64,000 nt of DNA from Sepiola atlantica (GCA_963556195.1 CAUVYP010001198.1:1-64000); one strand, 5' to 3'; positions 1 to 14,300 are shown, counted from the first letter of the stretch. Numbers and translations are program-made. Notes: generated from the sequence alone by a model not told the origin.

Positions 1-84
1 AAATCACTTCCGGTTGAATTACCTCCCTTTATTTTCAGTAGAAGGACAGAAAATCTGCTGCTTCATATATACTACAGAAGTGCC
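1..84. other. Non-satellite left flank of the array
   Basis: This stretch does not match the 186-bp monomer over any useful length; recognisable satellite begins at GACGTTTTCTACTGAAG near 85. It contains ACTTCCGGTTGAATTACCTC and a run ACCTCCCTTT; the reverse complement AAAGGGAGGT resembles short motifs I recall as common in mollusc repeats, which is only a lead. Bases 36-58 look faintly like an interrupted reverse complement of the monomer segment CAGATTTTCTACTG, and 71-84 like CTACTGAAGTACC with a few changes, so the edge may be a rearranged scrap rather than a clean insertion point. No gene is visible. Confidence 0.75.
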
Positions 85-180
85 GACGTTTTCTACTGAA
101 GTACCAAGTTTCAGAAGTGCAGCTCTTGTACTGCCGGAGATATGTCGATACAAACTGAATACGCAAAACATCAACAAAAT
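85..180. repeat. Truncated first monomer at the array edge
   Basis: The array enters mid-unit, in the variable box: GACGTTTTCTACTGAAGTAC matches class d from about unit position 90 to the unit end. The partial unit and the first complete unit (181-366, class l box GACTGATTTTC) already match interior monomers well, so no gradient of decay towards the edge is seen on this side. Confidence 0.85.
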
Positions 181-1110
181 TTAGCGCGTTTTAAAGTTGA
201 TATCGCTTTTGTTAATAACTTCAATATTTATTCGAATTGTGCCACGAAACTTTGTAGACAGTCGCGGAGACTGATTTTCTACTGAAGTACCAAGTTTCAG
301 AAGTGCAGCTCTTGTACTGCCGGAGATATGTCGATATAAACTGAATACGCAAAACATCAACAAAATTTAGCGCGTTTTAAAGTTGGTATCGCTTTTGTTA
401 ATAACTTCCACATTTATTCGAATTGTGCCACGAAACTTTGCAGACAGTCGCGGAGACATGTTTTCTACTGAAGTACCAACTTCCAGAAGTGCAGCTTTTG
501 TAGAGCCGGAGATATGTCGATACAAACTGAATACGCAAAACATGAACAAAATTTAGCGCGTTTTAAAGTTTATATCGCTTTTGTTAATAACTTCCACATT
601 TATTCGAATTGTGCCACGAAACTTTGCAGACAGTCGCGGAGACAGATTTACTACTGAGGTACCAAGTTTCAGAAGTGCAGCTCTCGTACTGCCGGAGATA
701 TGTCGATACAAACTGAATACGCAAAACATCAACAAAATTTAGCGCGTTTTAAAGTTGATATCGCTTTTGTTAATAACTTCCACATTTATTCGAATTGTGC
801 CACGAAACTTTGCAGACAGTCGCGGAGACAGATTTTCTACTGAAGTACCAAGTTTCAGAAGTGCAGCTCTTGTACTGCCGGAGATATGTCGATACAAACT
901 GAATACGCAAAACATCAACAAAATTTAGCGCGTTTTAAAGTTGATATCGCTTTTGTTAATAACTTCCACATTTATTCGAATTGTGCCACGAAACTTTGCA
1001 GACAGTCGCGGATAGACGTTTCCTACTGAAGTACCAAGTTTCAATAGTGCAGCTTTTGTACTGCCGGAGATATGTCGATACAAACTGAATACGCAAAACA
1101 TCAACAAAAT

Positions 1111-4100
1111 TTAGCGCGTTTTAAAGTTGATATCGCTTTTGTTTATAACTTCCACATTTATTCGAATTGTGCCACGAAACTTTGCAGACAGTCGCGGAGA
1201 CACATTTTCTACTGAAGTACCAAGTTTCAGAAGTGCAGCTCTTGTACTGCCGGAGATATGTCGATACAAACTGAATACGCAAAACATCAACAAAATTTAG
1301 CGCGTTTTAAAGTTGATATCGCTTTTGTTTATAACTTCCACATTTATTCGAATTGTGCCACGAAACTTTGCAGACAGTCGCGGAGACATGTTTCTACTGA
1401 AGTACCAAGTTTCAGAAGTGCAGCTCTTGTACTGCCGGAGATATGTCGATACAAACTGAATACGCAAAACATCAACAAAATTTAGCGCGTTTGAAAGTTG
1501 ATATCGCTTTTGTTAATAGCTTCCACATTTATTCGAATCGTACCACGAAACTTTGCAGACAGTCGCGGATAGGCCTCTTAAACTGAAGTACCAAGTTTCA
1601 GAAGTGCAGCTCTTGTACTGCCGGAGATATGTCGATACAAACTGAATACGCAAAACATCAACAACATTTAGCGCGTTTTAAAGTTGATATCGCTTTTGTT
1701 TATAACTTCCACATTTATTCGAATTGTGCCACGAAACTATGCAGACAGTCGCGGAGACATATTTTCTACTGAGGTACCAAGTTTCAGAAGTGCAGCTCTT
1801 GTACTGCCGGAGATATGTCGATATAAACTGAATATGCAAAACATCAACAAAATTTAGCGCGTTTTAAAGTTGATATCGCTTTTGTTAATAACTTCCACAT
1901 TTATTCGAATTGTGCCACGAAACATTGCAGACAGTCGCGGAGACAGATTTTCTACTGAAGTACCAAGTTTCAGAAGTGCAGCTCTTGTACTGCCGGAGAT
2001 ATGTCGATACAAACTGAATACGCAAAACATCAACAAAATTTAGCGCGTTTTAAAGTTGATATCGCTTTTGTTAATAACTTCCACATTTATTCGAATTGTG
2101 CCACGAAACATTGCAGACAGTCGCGGAGAACTGGTTTCCACTGAAGTACCAAGTTTCAGAAGTGCAGCTCTTGTACTGCCGGAGATATGGTGATACAAAC
2201 TGAATACGCAAAACATCAACAAAATTTAGCGCGTTTTAAAGTTGATATCGCTTTTGTTAATAACTTCCACATTTATTCGAATTGTGCCACGAAACTTTGC
2301 AGACAGTCGCCGAGACATATTGTCTACTGAAGTACCAAGTTTCAGAAGTGCAGCTTTTGTACTGCTGGAGATATGTCGATACAAACTGAATACGCAAAAC
2401 ATGAACAAAATTTAGCGCGTTTTAAAGTTGATATCGCTTTTGTTAATAACTTCCACATTTATTCGAATTGTGCCACGAAACTTTGCAGACAGTCGCGGAG
2501 ACAGATTTACTACTAGAGTACCAAGTTTCAGTAGTGCAGCTTTTGTACTGCCGGAGATATGTCGATACAAACTGAATACGCAAAACATCAACAAAATTTA
2601 GCGCGTTTTAAAGTTGGTATCGCTTTTGTTTATAACTTCCACATTTATTCGAATTGTACCACGAAACTTTGCAGACAGTCGCGGATAGGCCTTTTCTACT
2701 GAAGTACCAAGTTTCAGAAGTGCAGCTCTTGTACTGCCGGAGATATGTCGATACAAACTGAATACGCAAAACATGAACAAAATTTAGCGCGTTTTAAAGT
2801 TGATATCGCTTTTGTTAATAACTTCCACATTTATTCGAATTGTGCCACGAAACTTTGCAGACAGTCGCGGAGACAGATTTACTACTGAGGTATCAAGTTT
2901 CAGAAGTGCAGCTCTTGTACTGCCGGAGATATGTCGATACAAACTGAATACGCAAAACATCAACAAAATTTAGCGCGTTTTAAAGTTGATATCGCTTTTG
3001 TTAATAACTTCCACATTTATTCGAATTGTGCCACGAAACTTTGCAGACAGTCGCGGAGACAGATTTTCTACTGCAGTACAAAGATTCAGAAGTGCAGCTC
3101 TTGTACTACCGGAGATATGTCGATACAAACTGAATACGCAAAACATCAACAAAATTTAGCGCGTTTGCAAGTTGATATCGCTTTTGTTTATAACTTCCAC
3201 ATTTATTCGAATTGTGCCACGAAACTTTGCAGACAGTCGCGGAGACAGATTTTCTACTGAAGTACCAAGTTTCAGAAGTGCAGCTCTTGTACTGCCGGAG
3301 ATATGTCGATACAAACTGAATACGCAAAACATCAACAAAATTTAGCGCGTTTTAAAGTTGATATCGCTTTTGTTTATAACTTCCACATTTATTCGAATTG
3401 TGCCACGAAACTTTGCAGACAGTCGCGGAGACACATTTTCTACTGAAGTACCAAGTTTCAGAAGTGCAGCTCTTGTACTGCCGGAGATATGTCGATACAA
3501 ACTGAATACGCAAAACATCAACAAAATTTAGCGCGTTTTAAAGTTGATATCGCTTTTGTTTATAACTTCCACATTTATTCGAATTGTGCCACGAAACTTT
3601 GCAGACAGTCGCGGAGACATGTTTCTACTGAAGTACCAAGTTTCAGAAGTGCAGCTCTTGTACTGCCGGAGATATGTCGATACAAACTGAATACGCAAAA
3701 CATCAACAAAATTTAGCGCGTTTGAAAGTTGATATCGCTTTTGTTAATAGCTTCCACATTTATTCGAATCGTACCACGAAACTTTGCAGACAGTCGCGGA
3801 TAGGCCTCTTCAACTGAAGTACCAAGTTTCAGAAGTGCAGCTCTTGTACTGCCGGAGATATGTCGATACAAACTGAATACGCAAAACATCAACAACATTT
3901 AGCGCGTTTTAAAGTTGATATCGCTTTTGTTTATAACTTCCACATTTATTCGAATTGTGCCACGAAACTATGCAGACAGTCGCGGAGACATATTTTCTAC
4001 TGAGGTACCAAGTTTCAGAAGTGCAGCTCTTGTACTGCCGGAGATATGTCGATATAAACTGAATACGCAAAACATCAACAAAATTTAGCGCGTTTTAAAG

Positions 4101-6689
4101 TTGATATCGCTTTTGTTTATAACTTCCACATTTATTCGAATTGTGCCACGAAACTTTGCAGACAGTCGCGGAGACATGTTTTCTACTGAAGTACCAACTT
4201 CCAGAAGTGCAGCTTATGTACTGCCGGAGATATGTCGATACAAACTGAATACGCAAAACATGAACAAAATTTAGCGCGTTTTAAAGTTGATATCGCTTTT
4301 GTTAATAACTTCCACATTTAGTCGAATTGTGCCACGAAACTTTGCAGACAGTCGCGGAGACAGATTTTCTACTGAAGTACCAAGTTTCAGAAGTGCAGCT
4401 CTTGTACTGCCGGAGATATGTCGATACAAACTAAATACGCAAAACATCAACAAAATTTAGCGCGTTTTAAAGTTGATATAGCTTTTGTTAATAACTTCCA
4501 CATTTATTCGAATTGTGCAACGAAACTTTGCAGACAGTCGCGGATAGACGTTTTCTACTGAAGTACCAAGTTTCAGAAGTGCAGCTCTTGTACTGCCGGA
4601 GATATGTCGATACAAACTGAATACGCAAAACATCAACAAATTGTAGCGCGTTTTAAAGTTGATATCGCTTTTGTTAATAACTTCCACATTTATTCGAATT
4701 GTGCCACGAAACTTTGCAGACAGTCGCGGAGACAGATTTTCTACTGAAGTACCAAGTTTCAGAAGTGCAGCTCTTGTACTGCCGGAGATATGTCGATACA
4801 AACTGAATACGCAAAACATCAACAAAATTTAGCGCGTTTTAAAGTTGATATCGCTTTTGTTAATAACTTCCACATTTATTCGAATTGTGCCACGAAACAT
4901 TGCAGACAGTCGCGGAGAACTGGTTTCCACTGAAGTACCAAGTTTCAGAAGTGCAGCTCTTGTACTGCCGGAGATATGGTGATACAAACTGAATACGCAA
5001 AACATCAACAAAATTTAGCGCGTTTTAAAGTTGATATCGCTTTTGTTAATAACTTCCACATTTATTCGAATTGTGCCACGAAACTTTGCAGACAGTCGCC
5101 GAGACATATTGTCTACTGAAGTACCAAGTTTCAGAAGTGCAGCTTTTGTACTGCTGGAGATATGTCGATACAAACTGAATACGCAAAACATGAACAAAAT
5201 TTAGCGCGTTTTAAAGTTGATATCGCTTTTGTTAATAACTTCCACATTTATTCGAATTGTGCCACGAAACTTTGCAGACAGTCGCGGAGACAGATTTACT
5301 ACTAGAGTACCAAGTTTCAGAAGTGCAGCTTTTGTACTGCCGGAGATATGTCGATACAAACTGAATACGCAAAACATCAACAAAATTTAGCGCGTTTTAA
5401 AGTTGGTATCGCTTTTGTTTATAACTTCCACATTTATTCGAATTGTACCACGAAACTTTGCAGACAGTCGCGGATAGGCCTTTTCTACTGAAGTACCAAG
5501 TTTCAGAAGTGCAGCTCTTGTACTGCCGGAGATATGTCGATACAAACTGAATACGCAAAACATGAACAAAATTTAGCGCGTTTTAAAGTTGATATCGCTT
5601 TTGTTAATAACTTCCACATTTATTCGAATTGTGCCACGAAACTTTGCAGACAGTCGCGGAGACAGATTTACTACTGAGGTATCAAGTTTCAGAAGTGCAG
5701 CTCTTGTACTGCCGGAGATATGTCGATACAAACTGAATACGCAAAACATCAACAAAATTTAGCGCGTTTTAAAGTTGATATCGCTTTTGTTAATAACTTC
5801 CACATTTATTCGAATTGTGCCACGAAACTTTGCAGACAGTCGCGGAGACAGATTTTCTACTGCAGTACAAAGATTCAGAAGTGCAGCTCTTGTACTACCG
5901 GAGATATGTCGATACAAACTGAATACGCAAAACATCAACAAAATTTAGCGCGTTTGCAAGTTGATATCGCTTTTGTTTATAACTTCCACATTTATTCGAA
6001 TTGTGCCACGAAACTTTGCAGACAGTCGCGGAGACAGATTTTCTACTGAAGTACCTAAGTTTCAGAAGTGCAGCTCTTGTACTGCCGGAGATATGTCGAT
6101 ACAAACTGAATACGCAAAACATCAATCAAATTTAGCGCGTTTTAAAGTTGATATCGCTTTTGTTAATAGCTTCCACATTTATTCGAATCGTACCACGAAA
6201 CTTTGCAGACAGTCGCGGATAGGCCTTTTCAACTGAAGTACCAAGTTCCAGAAGTGCAGCTCTTGTACTGCCGGAGATATGTCGATACAAACTGAATAAG
6301 CAAAACATCAACAACATTTAGCGCGTTTTAAAGTTGATATCGCTTTTGTTTATAACTTCCACATTTATTCGACATGTGCCACGAAACTTTGCAGACAGTC
6401 GCGGAGACATATTTTCTACTGAGGCACCAAGTTTCAGAAGTGCAGCTCTTGTACTGCCGGAGATATGTCGATATAAACTGAATACGCAAAACATCAACAA
6501 AATTTAGCGCGTTTTAAAGTTGATATCGCTTTTGTTTATAACTTCCACATTTATTCGAATTGTGCCACGAAACTTTGCAGACAGTCGCGGAGACATGTTT
6601 TCTACTGAAGTACCAACTTCCAGAAGTGCAGCTTATGTACTGCCGGAGATATGTCGATACAAACTGAATACGCAAAACATGAACAAAAT
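1111..6689. repeat. Interleaved segmental duplications, left irregular zone
   Basis: Two sets of copies overlap. Units at 1111-1880 recur at 3342-4111 (offset 2,231 bp), including the rare box GACACATTTTC (1111, 3342) and the 185-bp unit with ACATGTTTCTACTG (1297, 3528). About 1925-3340 recurs at 4714-6130 (offset 2,789 bp), including the shared change GATATGGTGATAC (near 2186 and 4975) and the class b-c pair at 2784/2970 and 5573/5759. Differences include one base near 2531 and the extra T in GTACCTAAGT near 6055. A further partial match links 3713-4270 to 6132-6689 (offset 2,419). The order of monomers is not a simple higher-order repeat. Confidence 0.85.
5945..6131. repeat. 187-bp monomer (single-base insertion)
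   Basis: The only unit longer than 186 bp. The usual GAAGTACCAAGTTTC reads GTACCTAAGTTTC, a one-base insertion. Its sister copy at 3156-3341 lacks the insertion, so it arose after the 2,789-bp-offset duplication. Confidence 0.9.
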
Positions 6690-6875
6690 TTAGCGCGTTT
6701 TAAAGTTGATATCGCTTTTGTTAATAACTTCCACATTTATTCGAATTGTCCCACGAAACTTTGCAGACAGTCGCGGAGACAGATTTACTACTGAGGTACC
6801 AAGTTTCAGAAGTGCAGCTCTTGTACTGCCGGAGATATGTCGATACAAACTGAATACGCAAAACATCAACAAAAT

Positions 6876-9850
6876 TTAGCGCGTTTTAAAGTTGATATCG
6901 CTTTTGTTAATAACTTCCACATTTATTCGAATTGTGCCACGAAACATTGCAGACAGTCGCGGAGACAGATTTCCTACTGAAGTACCAAGTTTCAGAAGTG
7001 CAGCTCTTGTACTGCCGGAGATATGTCGATACAAACTGAATACGCAAAACATCAACAAAATTTAGCGCGTTTTAAAGTTGATATAGCTTTTGTTAATAAC
7101 TTCCACATTTATTCGAATTGTGCAACGAAACTTTGCAGACAGTCGCGGATAGACGTTTTCTACTGAAGTACAAAGTTTCAGAAGTGCAGCTCTTGTACTG
7201 CCGGAGATATGTCGATACAAACTGAATACGCAATACATCAACAAAATGTAGAGCGTTTTAAAGTTGATATCGCTTTTGTTAATAACTTCCACATTTATTC
7301 GAATTGTGCCACGAAACTTTGCAGACAGTCGCGGAGACAGATTTTCTACTGAAGTACCAAGTTTCAGAAGTGCAGCTCTTGTACTGCCGGAGATATGTCG
7401 ATACAAACTGAATACGCAAAACATCAACAAAATTTAGCGCGTTTTAAAGTTGATATCGCTTTTGTTAATAACTTCCACATTTATTCGAATTGTGCCACGA
7501 AACATTGCAGACAGTCGCAGAGAACTGGTTTCCACTGAAGTACCAAGTTTCAGAAGTGCAGCTTTTGTACTGCCGGAGATATGTCGATACAAACTGAATA
7601 CGCAAAACATCAACAAAATTTAGCGCGTTTTAAAGTTGATATCGCTTTTGTTAATAACTTCCACATTTATTCGAATTGTGCCACGAAACTTTGCAGACAG
7701 TCGCCGAGACATATTGTCTACTGAAGTACCAAGTTTCAGAAGTGCAGCTCTTGTACTGCCGGAGATATGTCGATACAAACTGAATACGCAAAACATGAAC
7801 AAAATTTAGCGCGTTTTAAAGTTGATATCGCTTTTGTTAATAACTTCCACATTTATTCGAATTGTGCCACGAAACTTTGCAGACAGTCGCGGAGACAGAT
7901 TTACTACTGGAGTACCAAGTTTCAGAAGTGCAGCTCTTGTACTGCCGGAGATATGTCGATACAAACTGAATACGCAAAACATCAACAAAATTTAGCGCGT
8001 TTTAAAGTTGGTATCGCTTTTGTTTATAACTTCCACATTTATTCGAATTGTACCAGGAAACTTTGCAGACAGTCGCGGATAGGCCGTTTCTACTGAAGTA
8101 CCAAGTTTCAGAAGTGCAGCTCTTGTACTGCCGGAGATATGTCGATACAAACTGAATACGCAAAACATCAACACAATTTAGCGCGTTTTAAAGTTGATAT
8201 CGCTTTTGTTAATAACTTCAATATTTATTCGGATTGTGCCACGAAACTTTGTAGACAGTCGCGGAGACTGATTTTCTACTGAAGTACCAAGTTTCAGAAG
8301 TGCAGCTCTTGTACTGCCGGAGATATGTCGATACAAACTGAATACGCAAAACATGAACAAAATTTAGCGCGTTTTAAAGTTGATATCGCTTTTGTTTATA
8401 ACTTCCACATTTATTCGAATTGTGCCATTAAACTTTGCAGACAGTCGCGGAGAGATGTTTTCTACTGAAGTACCAAGTTTCAGAAGTGAAGCTCTTGTAC
8501 TGCCGGAGATATGTCGATACAAACTGAATACGCAAAACATCAACAAAATTTAGCGCGTTTTAAAGTTGATATCGCTTTTGTTAATAACTTCCACATTTAT
8601 TCGAATTGTGCCACGAAACATTGCAGACAGTCGCGGAGACAGATTTCCTACTGAAGTACCAAGTTTCAGAAGTGCAGCTCTTGTACTGCCGGAGATATGT
8701 CGATACAAACTGAATACGCAAAACATCAACAAAATTTAGCGCGTTTTAAAGTTGATATAGCTTTTGTTAATAACTTCCACATTTATTCGAATTGTGCAAC
8801 GAAACTTTGCAGACAGTCGCGGATAGACGTTTTCTACTGAAGTACCAAGTTTCAGAAGTGCAGCTCTTGTACTGCCGGAGATATGTCGATACAAACTGAA
8901 TACGCAAAACATCAACAAAATGTAGCGCGTTTTAAAGTTGATATCGCTTTTGTTAATAACTTCCACATTTATTCGAATTGTGCCACGAAACTTTGCAGAC
9001 AGTCGCGGAGACAGATTTTCTACTGAAGTACCAAGTTTCAGAAGTGCAGCTCTTGTACTGCCGGAGATATGTCGATACAAACTGAATACGCAAAACATCA
9101 ACAAAATTTAGCGCGTTTTTAAGTTGATATCGCTTTTGTTTATAACTTCCACATTTATTCGAATTGTGCCACGAAACATTGCAGACAGTCAAGGAGAACT
9201 GTTTTCCACTGAAGTACCAAGTTTCAGAAGTGCAGCTTTTGTACTTCTGGAGATATTTCGATACAAACTGAATACGCAAAACATCAACAAAATTTAGCGC
9301 GTTTTAAAGTTGATATCGCTTTTGTTTATAACTTCCACATTTATTCGAATTGTGCCACGAAACTTTGCAGACAGTCGCGGAGACATGTTTCTACTGAAGT
9401 ACCAAGTTTCAGAAGTGCAGCTCTTGTACTGCCGGAGATATGTCGATACAAACTGAATACGCAAAACATCAACAAAATTTAGCGCGTTTTAAAGTTGATA
9501 TCGCTTTTGTTAATAACTTCCACATTTATTCGAATTGTGCCACGAAACTTTGCAGACAGTCGCGGAGACATATTGTCTACTGAAGTACCAAGTTTCAGAA
9601 GTGCAGCTTTTGTACTGCCGGAGATATGTCGATACAAACTGAATACGCAAAACATGAACAAAATTTAGCGCGTTTTAAAGTTGATATCGCTTTTGTTAAT
9701 AACTTCCACATTTATTCGAATTGTGCCACGAAACTTTGCAGACAGTCGCGGAGACAGATTTACTACTAGAGTACCAAGTTTCAGAAGTGCAGCTCTTGTA
9801 CTGCCGGAGATATGTCGATACAAACTGAATACGCAAAACATCAACAAAAT
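6876..9850. repeat. Nine-monomer segment duplicated, with one extra monomer
   Basis: Units 6876, 7062, 7248 and 7434 correspond to 8550, 8736, 8922 and 9108 (offset 1,674 bp = 9 units). Shared markers are AACATTGCAGACAG with GATTTCCTACTG (6876/8550), GTTGATATAGC (7062/8736) and the altered start AATGTAG (7248/8922). Units 7620 and 7806 correspond to 9479 and 9665 after one additional 185-bp unit (9294-9478, ACATGTTTCTACTG), giving a register step of one monomer. The copy at 9108 has further changes (GTCAAGGAG, CTTCTGGAGATATTTCG). Confidence 0.85.
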
Positions 9851-11337
9851 TTAGCGCGTTTTAAAGTTGATATCGCTTTTGTTAATAACTTCCACATTTA
9901 TTCGAATAGTACCACGAAACTTTGCAAACAGTCGCGGATAGGCCTCTTCAACTGAAGTACCAAGTTTCAGAAGTGCAGCTCTTGTACTGCCGGAGATATG
10001 TCGATACAAACTGAATACGCAAACCATCAACAAAATTTAGCGCGTTTTAAAGTTCATATCGCTTTTGTTTATAACTTCCACATTTATTCGAATTGTGCCA
10101 CGAAACTTTGCAGACAGTCGCGGAGACATGGTTTCTACTGAAGTACCAAGTTTCAAAAGTGCAGCTTTTGTACTGCCGGAGATATGTCGATACAAACTGA
10201 ATACGCAAATCATGAACAAAATTTAGCGCGTTTTAAAGTTGATATCGCTTTTGTTAATAACTTCCATAAATATTCGAATTGTGCCACGAAACTTTGCAGA
10301 CAGTCGCGGAGACAGATTTACTACTGAGGTACCCAGTTTCAGAAGTGCAGCTCTTGTACTGCCGGAGATATGTCGATACAAACTGAATACGCAAAACATC
10401 AACAAAATTTAGCGCGTTTTAAAGTTGATATCGCTTTTGTTAAAAGCTTCCACATTTATTCGAATCGTACCACGAAACTTTGCAGACAGTCGCGGATAGG
10501 CCTCTTCAACTGAAGTACCAAGTTTCAGAAGTGCAGCTCTTGTACTGCCGGAGATATGTCGATAACAACCGAATAGCAAAACATCAACAAAATTTAGCGC
10601 GTTTTAAAGTTGATATCGCTTTTGTTAATAACTTACACATTTATTCGAATTGTGCCACGAAACTTTGCAGACAGTCGCGGAGACAGATTTTCTACTGAAG
10701 TACCAAGTTTCAGAAGTGCAGCTCTTGTACTGCCGGAGATATGTCGATACAAACTGAATACGAAAAACATCAACAACATTTAGCGCGTTTTAAAGTTGAT
10801 ATCGCTTTTGTTAATAACTTCCACATTTATTCGAATTGTGCCACGAAACTTTGCAGACACTCGCGGAGACAGATTTACTACTGAAGTACCAAGTTTCAGA
10901 AGTGCAGCTCTTGTACTGCCGGAGATATGTCGATACAAACTGAATACGCAAAACATGAACAAAATTTAGCGCGTTTTAAAGTTGATATCGCTTTTGTTAA
11001 TAACTTCCACATTTATTCGAATTGTGCCAGGAAACTTTGCAGACAGTCGCGGAGAACTGTTCTCCACTGAAGTACCAAGTTTCAGAAGTGCAGCTCTTGT
11101 ACTGCCGGAGATATGTCGATACAAATTGAATACGCAAAACATCAACAAAATTTAGCGCGTTTTAAAGTTGATATCGCTTTTGTTAATAACTTCCACATTT
11201 ATTCGAATTGTGCCACGAAACTTTGCAGACAGTCGCGGAGACAGATTTTCTACTGAAGTACCAAGTTTCAGAAGTGCAGCTCTTGTACTGCCGGAGATAT
11301 GTCGATACAAACTGAATACGCAAAACATGAACAAAAT
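9851..11337. repeat. Monomers without a visible local higher-order period
   Basis: Eight units of mixed class that do not pair with near neighbours. Rare variants here are GTTCATATCGC with CATGGTTTC (10037), CCATAAATATTCG and GTACCCAGTTTC (10223), and GATAACAACCGAATAGC at the end of the 185-bp unit 10409-10593. Several of these reappear only near 63.4-63.8 kb. The rest are ordinary variants; nothing else lies here. Confidence 0.8.
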
Positions 11338-14300
11338 TTAGCGCGTTTTAAAGTTGATATCGCTTTTGTTAATAACTTCCACATTTATTCGAATTGTGCC
11401 ACGAAACTTTGCAGACAGTCGCGGAGAACTGTTTTCCACTGAAGTACCAAGTTTCAAAAGTGCAGCTTTTGTACTGCCTGAGATATGTCGATACAAACTG
11501 AATACGCAAAACATCAACAAAATTTAGCGCGTTTTAAAGTTGATATCGCTTTTGTTTATAACTTCCACATTTATTCGAATTGTACCACGAAACTTTGCAG
11601 ACAGTCGCGGATAGGCTTTTTCTACTGAAGTACCAAGTTTCAGAAGTGCAGCTCTTGTACTGCCGGAGATATGTCGATACAAACTGAATACGCAAAACAT
11701 CAACAAAATTTAGCGCGTTTTAAAGTTCATATCGCTTTTGTTTATAACTTCCACATTTATTCGAATTGTGCCACGAAACTTTGCAGACAGTCGCGGAGAC
11801 ATGTTTTCTACTGAAGTACCAAGTTTCAGAAGTGCAGCTTATGTACTGCCGGAGATATGTCGATACAAACTGAATACGCAAAACATGAACAAAATTTAGC
11901 GCGTTTTAAAGTTGATATCGCTTTTGTTTATAACTTCCACATTTATTCGAATTGTGCCACGAAACTTTGCAGACAGTCGCGGAGACATATTGTCTACTGA
12001 AGTACCAAGTTCCAGAAGTGCATCTTTTGTACTGCCGGAGATATGTCGATACAAACTGAATACGCAAAACATCAACAAAATTTAGCGCGTTTTAAAGTTG
12101 ATATCGCTTTTGTTAATAACTTCCACATTTATTCGAATTGTGCCACGAAACTTTGCAGACAGTCGCGGAGACATATTTCCTACTGAAGTACCAAGTTTCA
12201 GAAGTGCAGCTCTTGTACTGCCGGAGATATGTCGATACAAACTGAATACGCAAAACATCAACAAAATTTAGCGCGTTTTAAAGTTGGTATCGCTTTTGTT
12301 AATAACTTCCACATTTATTCGAATTGTGCCACGAAACTTTGCAGACAGTCGCGGATAGGCCTTTTCTACTGAAGTACCAAGTTTCAGAAGTGCAGCTCTT
12401 GTACTGCCGGAGATATGTCGATACAAACTAAATACGCAAAACATCAACACAATTTAGCGCGTTTTAAAGTTGATATCGCTTTTGTTCATAACTTCAATAT
12501 TTATTCGGATTGTGCCACGAAACTTTGTAGACAGTCGCGGAGACTGATTTACTACTGAAGTACCAAGTTTCAGAAGTGCAGCTCTTGTACTGCCGGAGAT
12601 ATGTCGATACAAACTGAATACGCAAAACATCAACAAAATTTAGCGCGTTTTAAAGTTGATATCGCTTTTGTTTATAACTTCCACATTTATTCGAATTGTG
12701 CCACGAAACTTTGCAGACAGTCGCGGAGACATGTGTTCTACTGAAGTACCAAGTTTCAGAAGTGAAGCTCTTGTACTGCCGGAGATATGTCGATACAAAC
12801 TGAATACGCAAAACATCAACAAAATTTAGCGCGTTTTAAAGTTGATATCGCTTTTGTTAATAACTTCCACATTTATTCGAATTGTACCACGAAACTTTGC
12901 AAACAGTCGCGGATAGGCCTCTTCAACTGAAGTACCAAGTTTCAGAAGTGCAGCTCTTGTACTGCCGGATATATGTCGATACAAACTGAACACGCAAAAC
13001 ATCAACAAAATTTAGCGCGTTTTAAAGTTGATATCGCTTTTGTTTATAACTTCAACATTTATTCGAATATTGCCACGAAACTTTGCAGACAGTCGCGGAG
13101 ACAGATTCTCTACTGAAGTACCAAGTTTCAGAAGTGCAGCTCTTGTACTGCCGGAGATATGTCGATATAAACTGAATACGCAAAACATCAACAAAATTTA
13201 GCGCGTTTTAAAGTTGATATCGCTTTTGTTAATAACTTCCACATTTATTCGAATTGTGCCACGAAACTTTGCAGACAGTCGCGGAGACATGTTTCCTACT
13301 GAAGTACCAACTTCCAGAAGTGCAGCTGTTGTAGAGCCGGAGATATGTCGATAACAACCGAATAGCAAAACATCAACAAAATTTAGCGCGTTTTAAAGTT
13401 GATATCGCTTCTGTTAATAACTTCCACATTTATTCGAATTGTGCCACGAAACTTTGCAGACAGTCGCGGAGACAGATTTTCTACTGAAGTACCAAGTTTC
13501 AAAAGTGCAGCTTTTGTACTGCCTGAGATATGTCGATACAAACTGAATACGCAAAACATCAACAAAATTTAGCGCGTTTTAAAGTTGATATCGCTTTTGT
13601 TTATAACTTCAACATTTATTCGAATTGTACCACGAAACTTTGCAGACAGTCGCGGATAGGCTTTTTCTACTGAAGTACCAAGTTTCAGAAGTGCAGCTCT
13701 TGTACTGCCGGAGATATGTCGATACAAACTGAATACGCAAAACATCAACAAAATTTAGCGCGTTTTAAAGTTGATATCGCTTTTGTTTATAACTTCCACA
13801 TTTATTCGAATTGTGCCACGAAACTTTGCAGACAGTCGCGGAGACATGTTTTCTACTGAAGTACCAAGTTTCAGAAGTGCAGCTTATGTACTGCCGGAGA
13901 TATGTCGATACAAATTGAATACGCAAAACATCAACAAAATTTAGCGCGTTTTAAAGTTGATATCGCTTTTGTTAATAACTTCCACATTTATTCGAATTGT
14001 GCCACGAAACTTTGCAGACAGTCGCGGAGACAGATTTTCTACTGAAGTACCAAGTTTCAGAAGTGCAGCTCTTGTACTGCCGGAGATATGTCGATACAAA
14101 CTGAATACGCAAAACATCAACAAAATTTAGCGCGTTTTAAAGTTGATATCGCTTTTGTTAATAACTTCCACATTTATTCGAATTGTGCCACGAAACTTTG
14201 CAGACAGTCGGGGAGAACTGTTTTCCACTGAAGTACCAAGTTTCAAAAGTGCAGCTTTTGTACTGCCTGAGATATGTCGATACAAACTGAATACGCAAAA

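Noticed and set aside
1..100. Inverted repeat at the array edge (CAGTAGAA at 36-43 with TTCTACTG at 90-97)
   Set aside because: Only 8 bp with a loop of about 46 bases. It may be a rearranged monomer scrap, but is too short to call a terminal inverted repeat or hairpin end.
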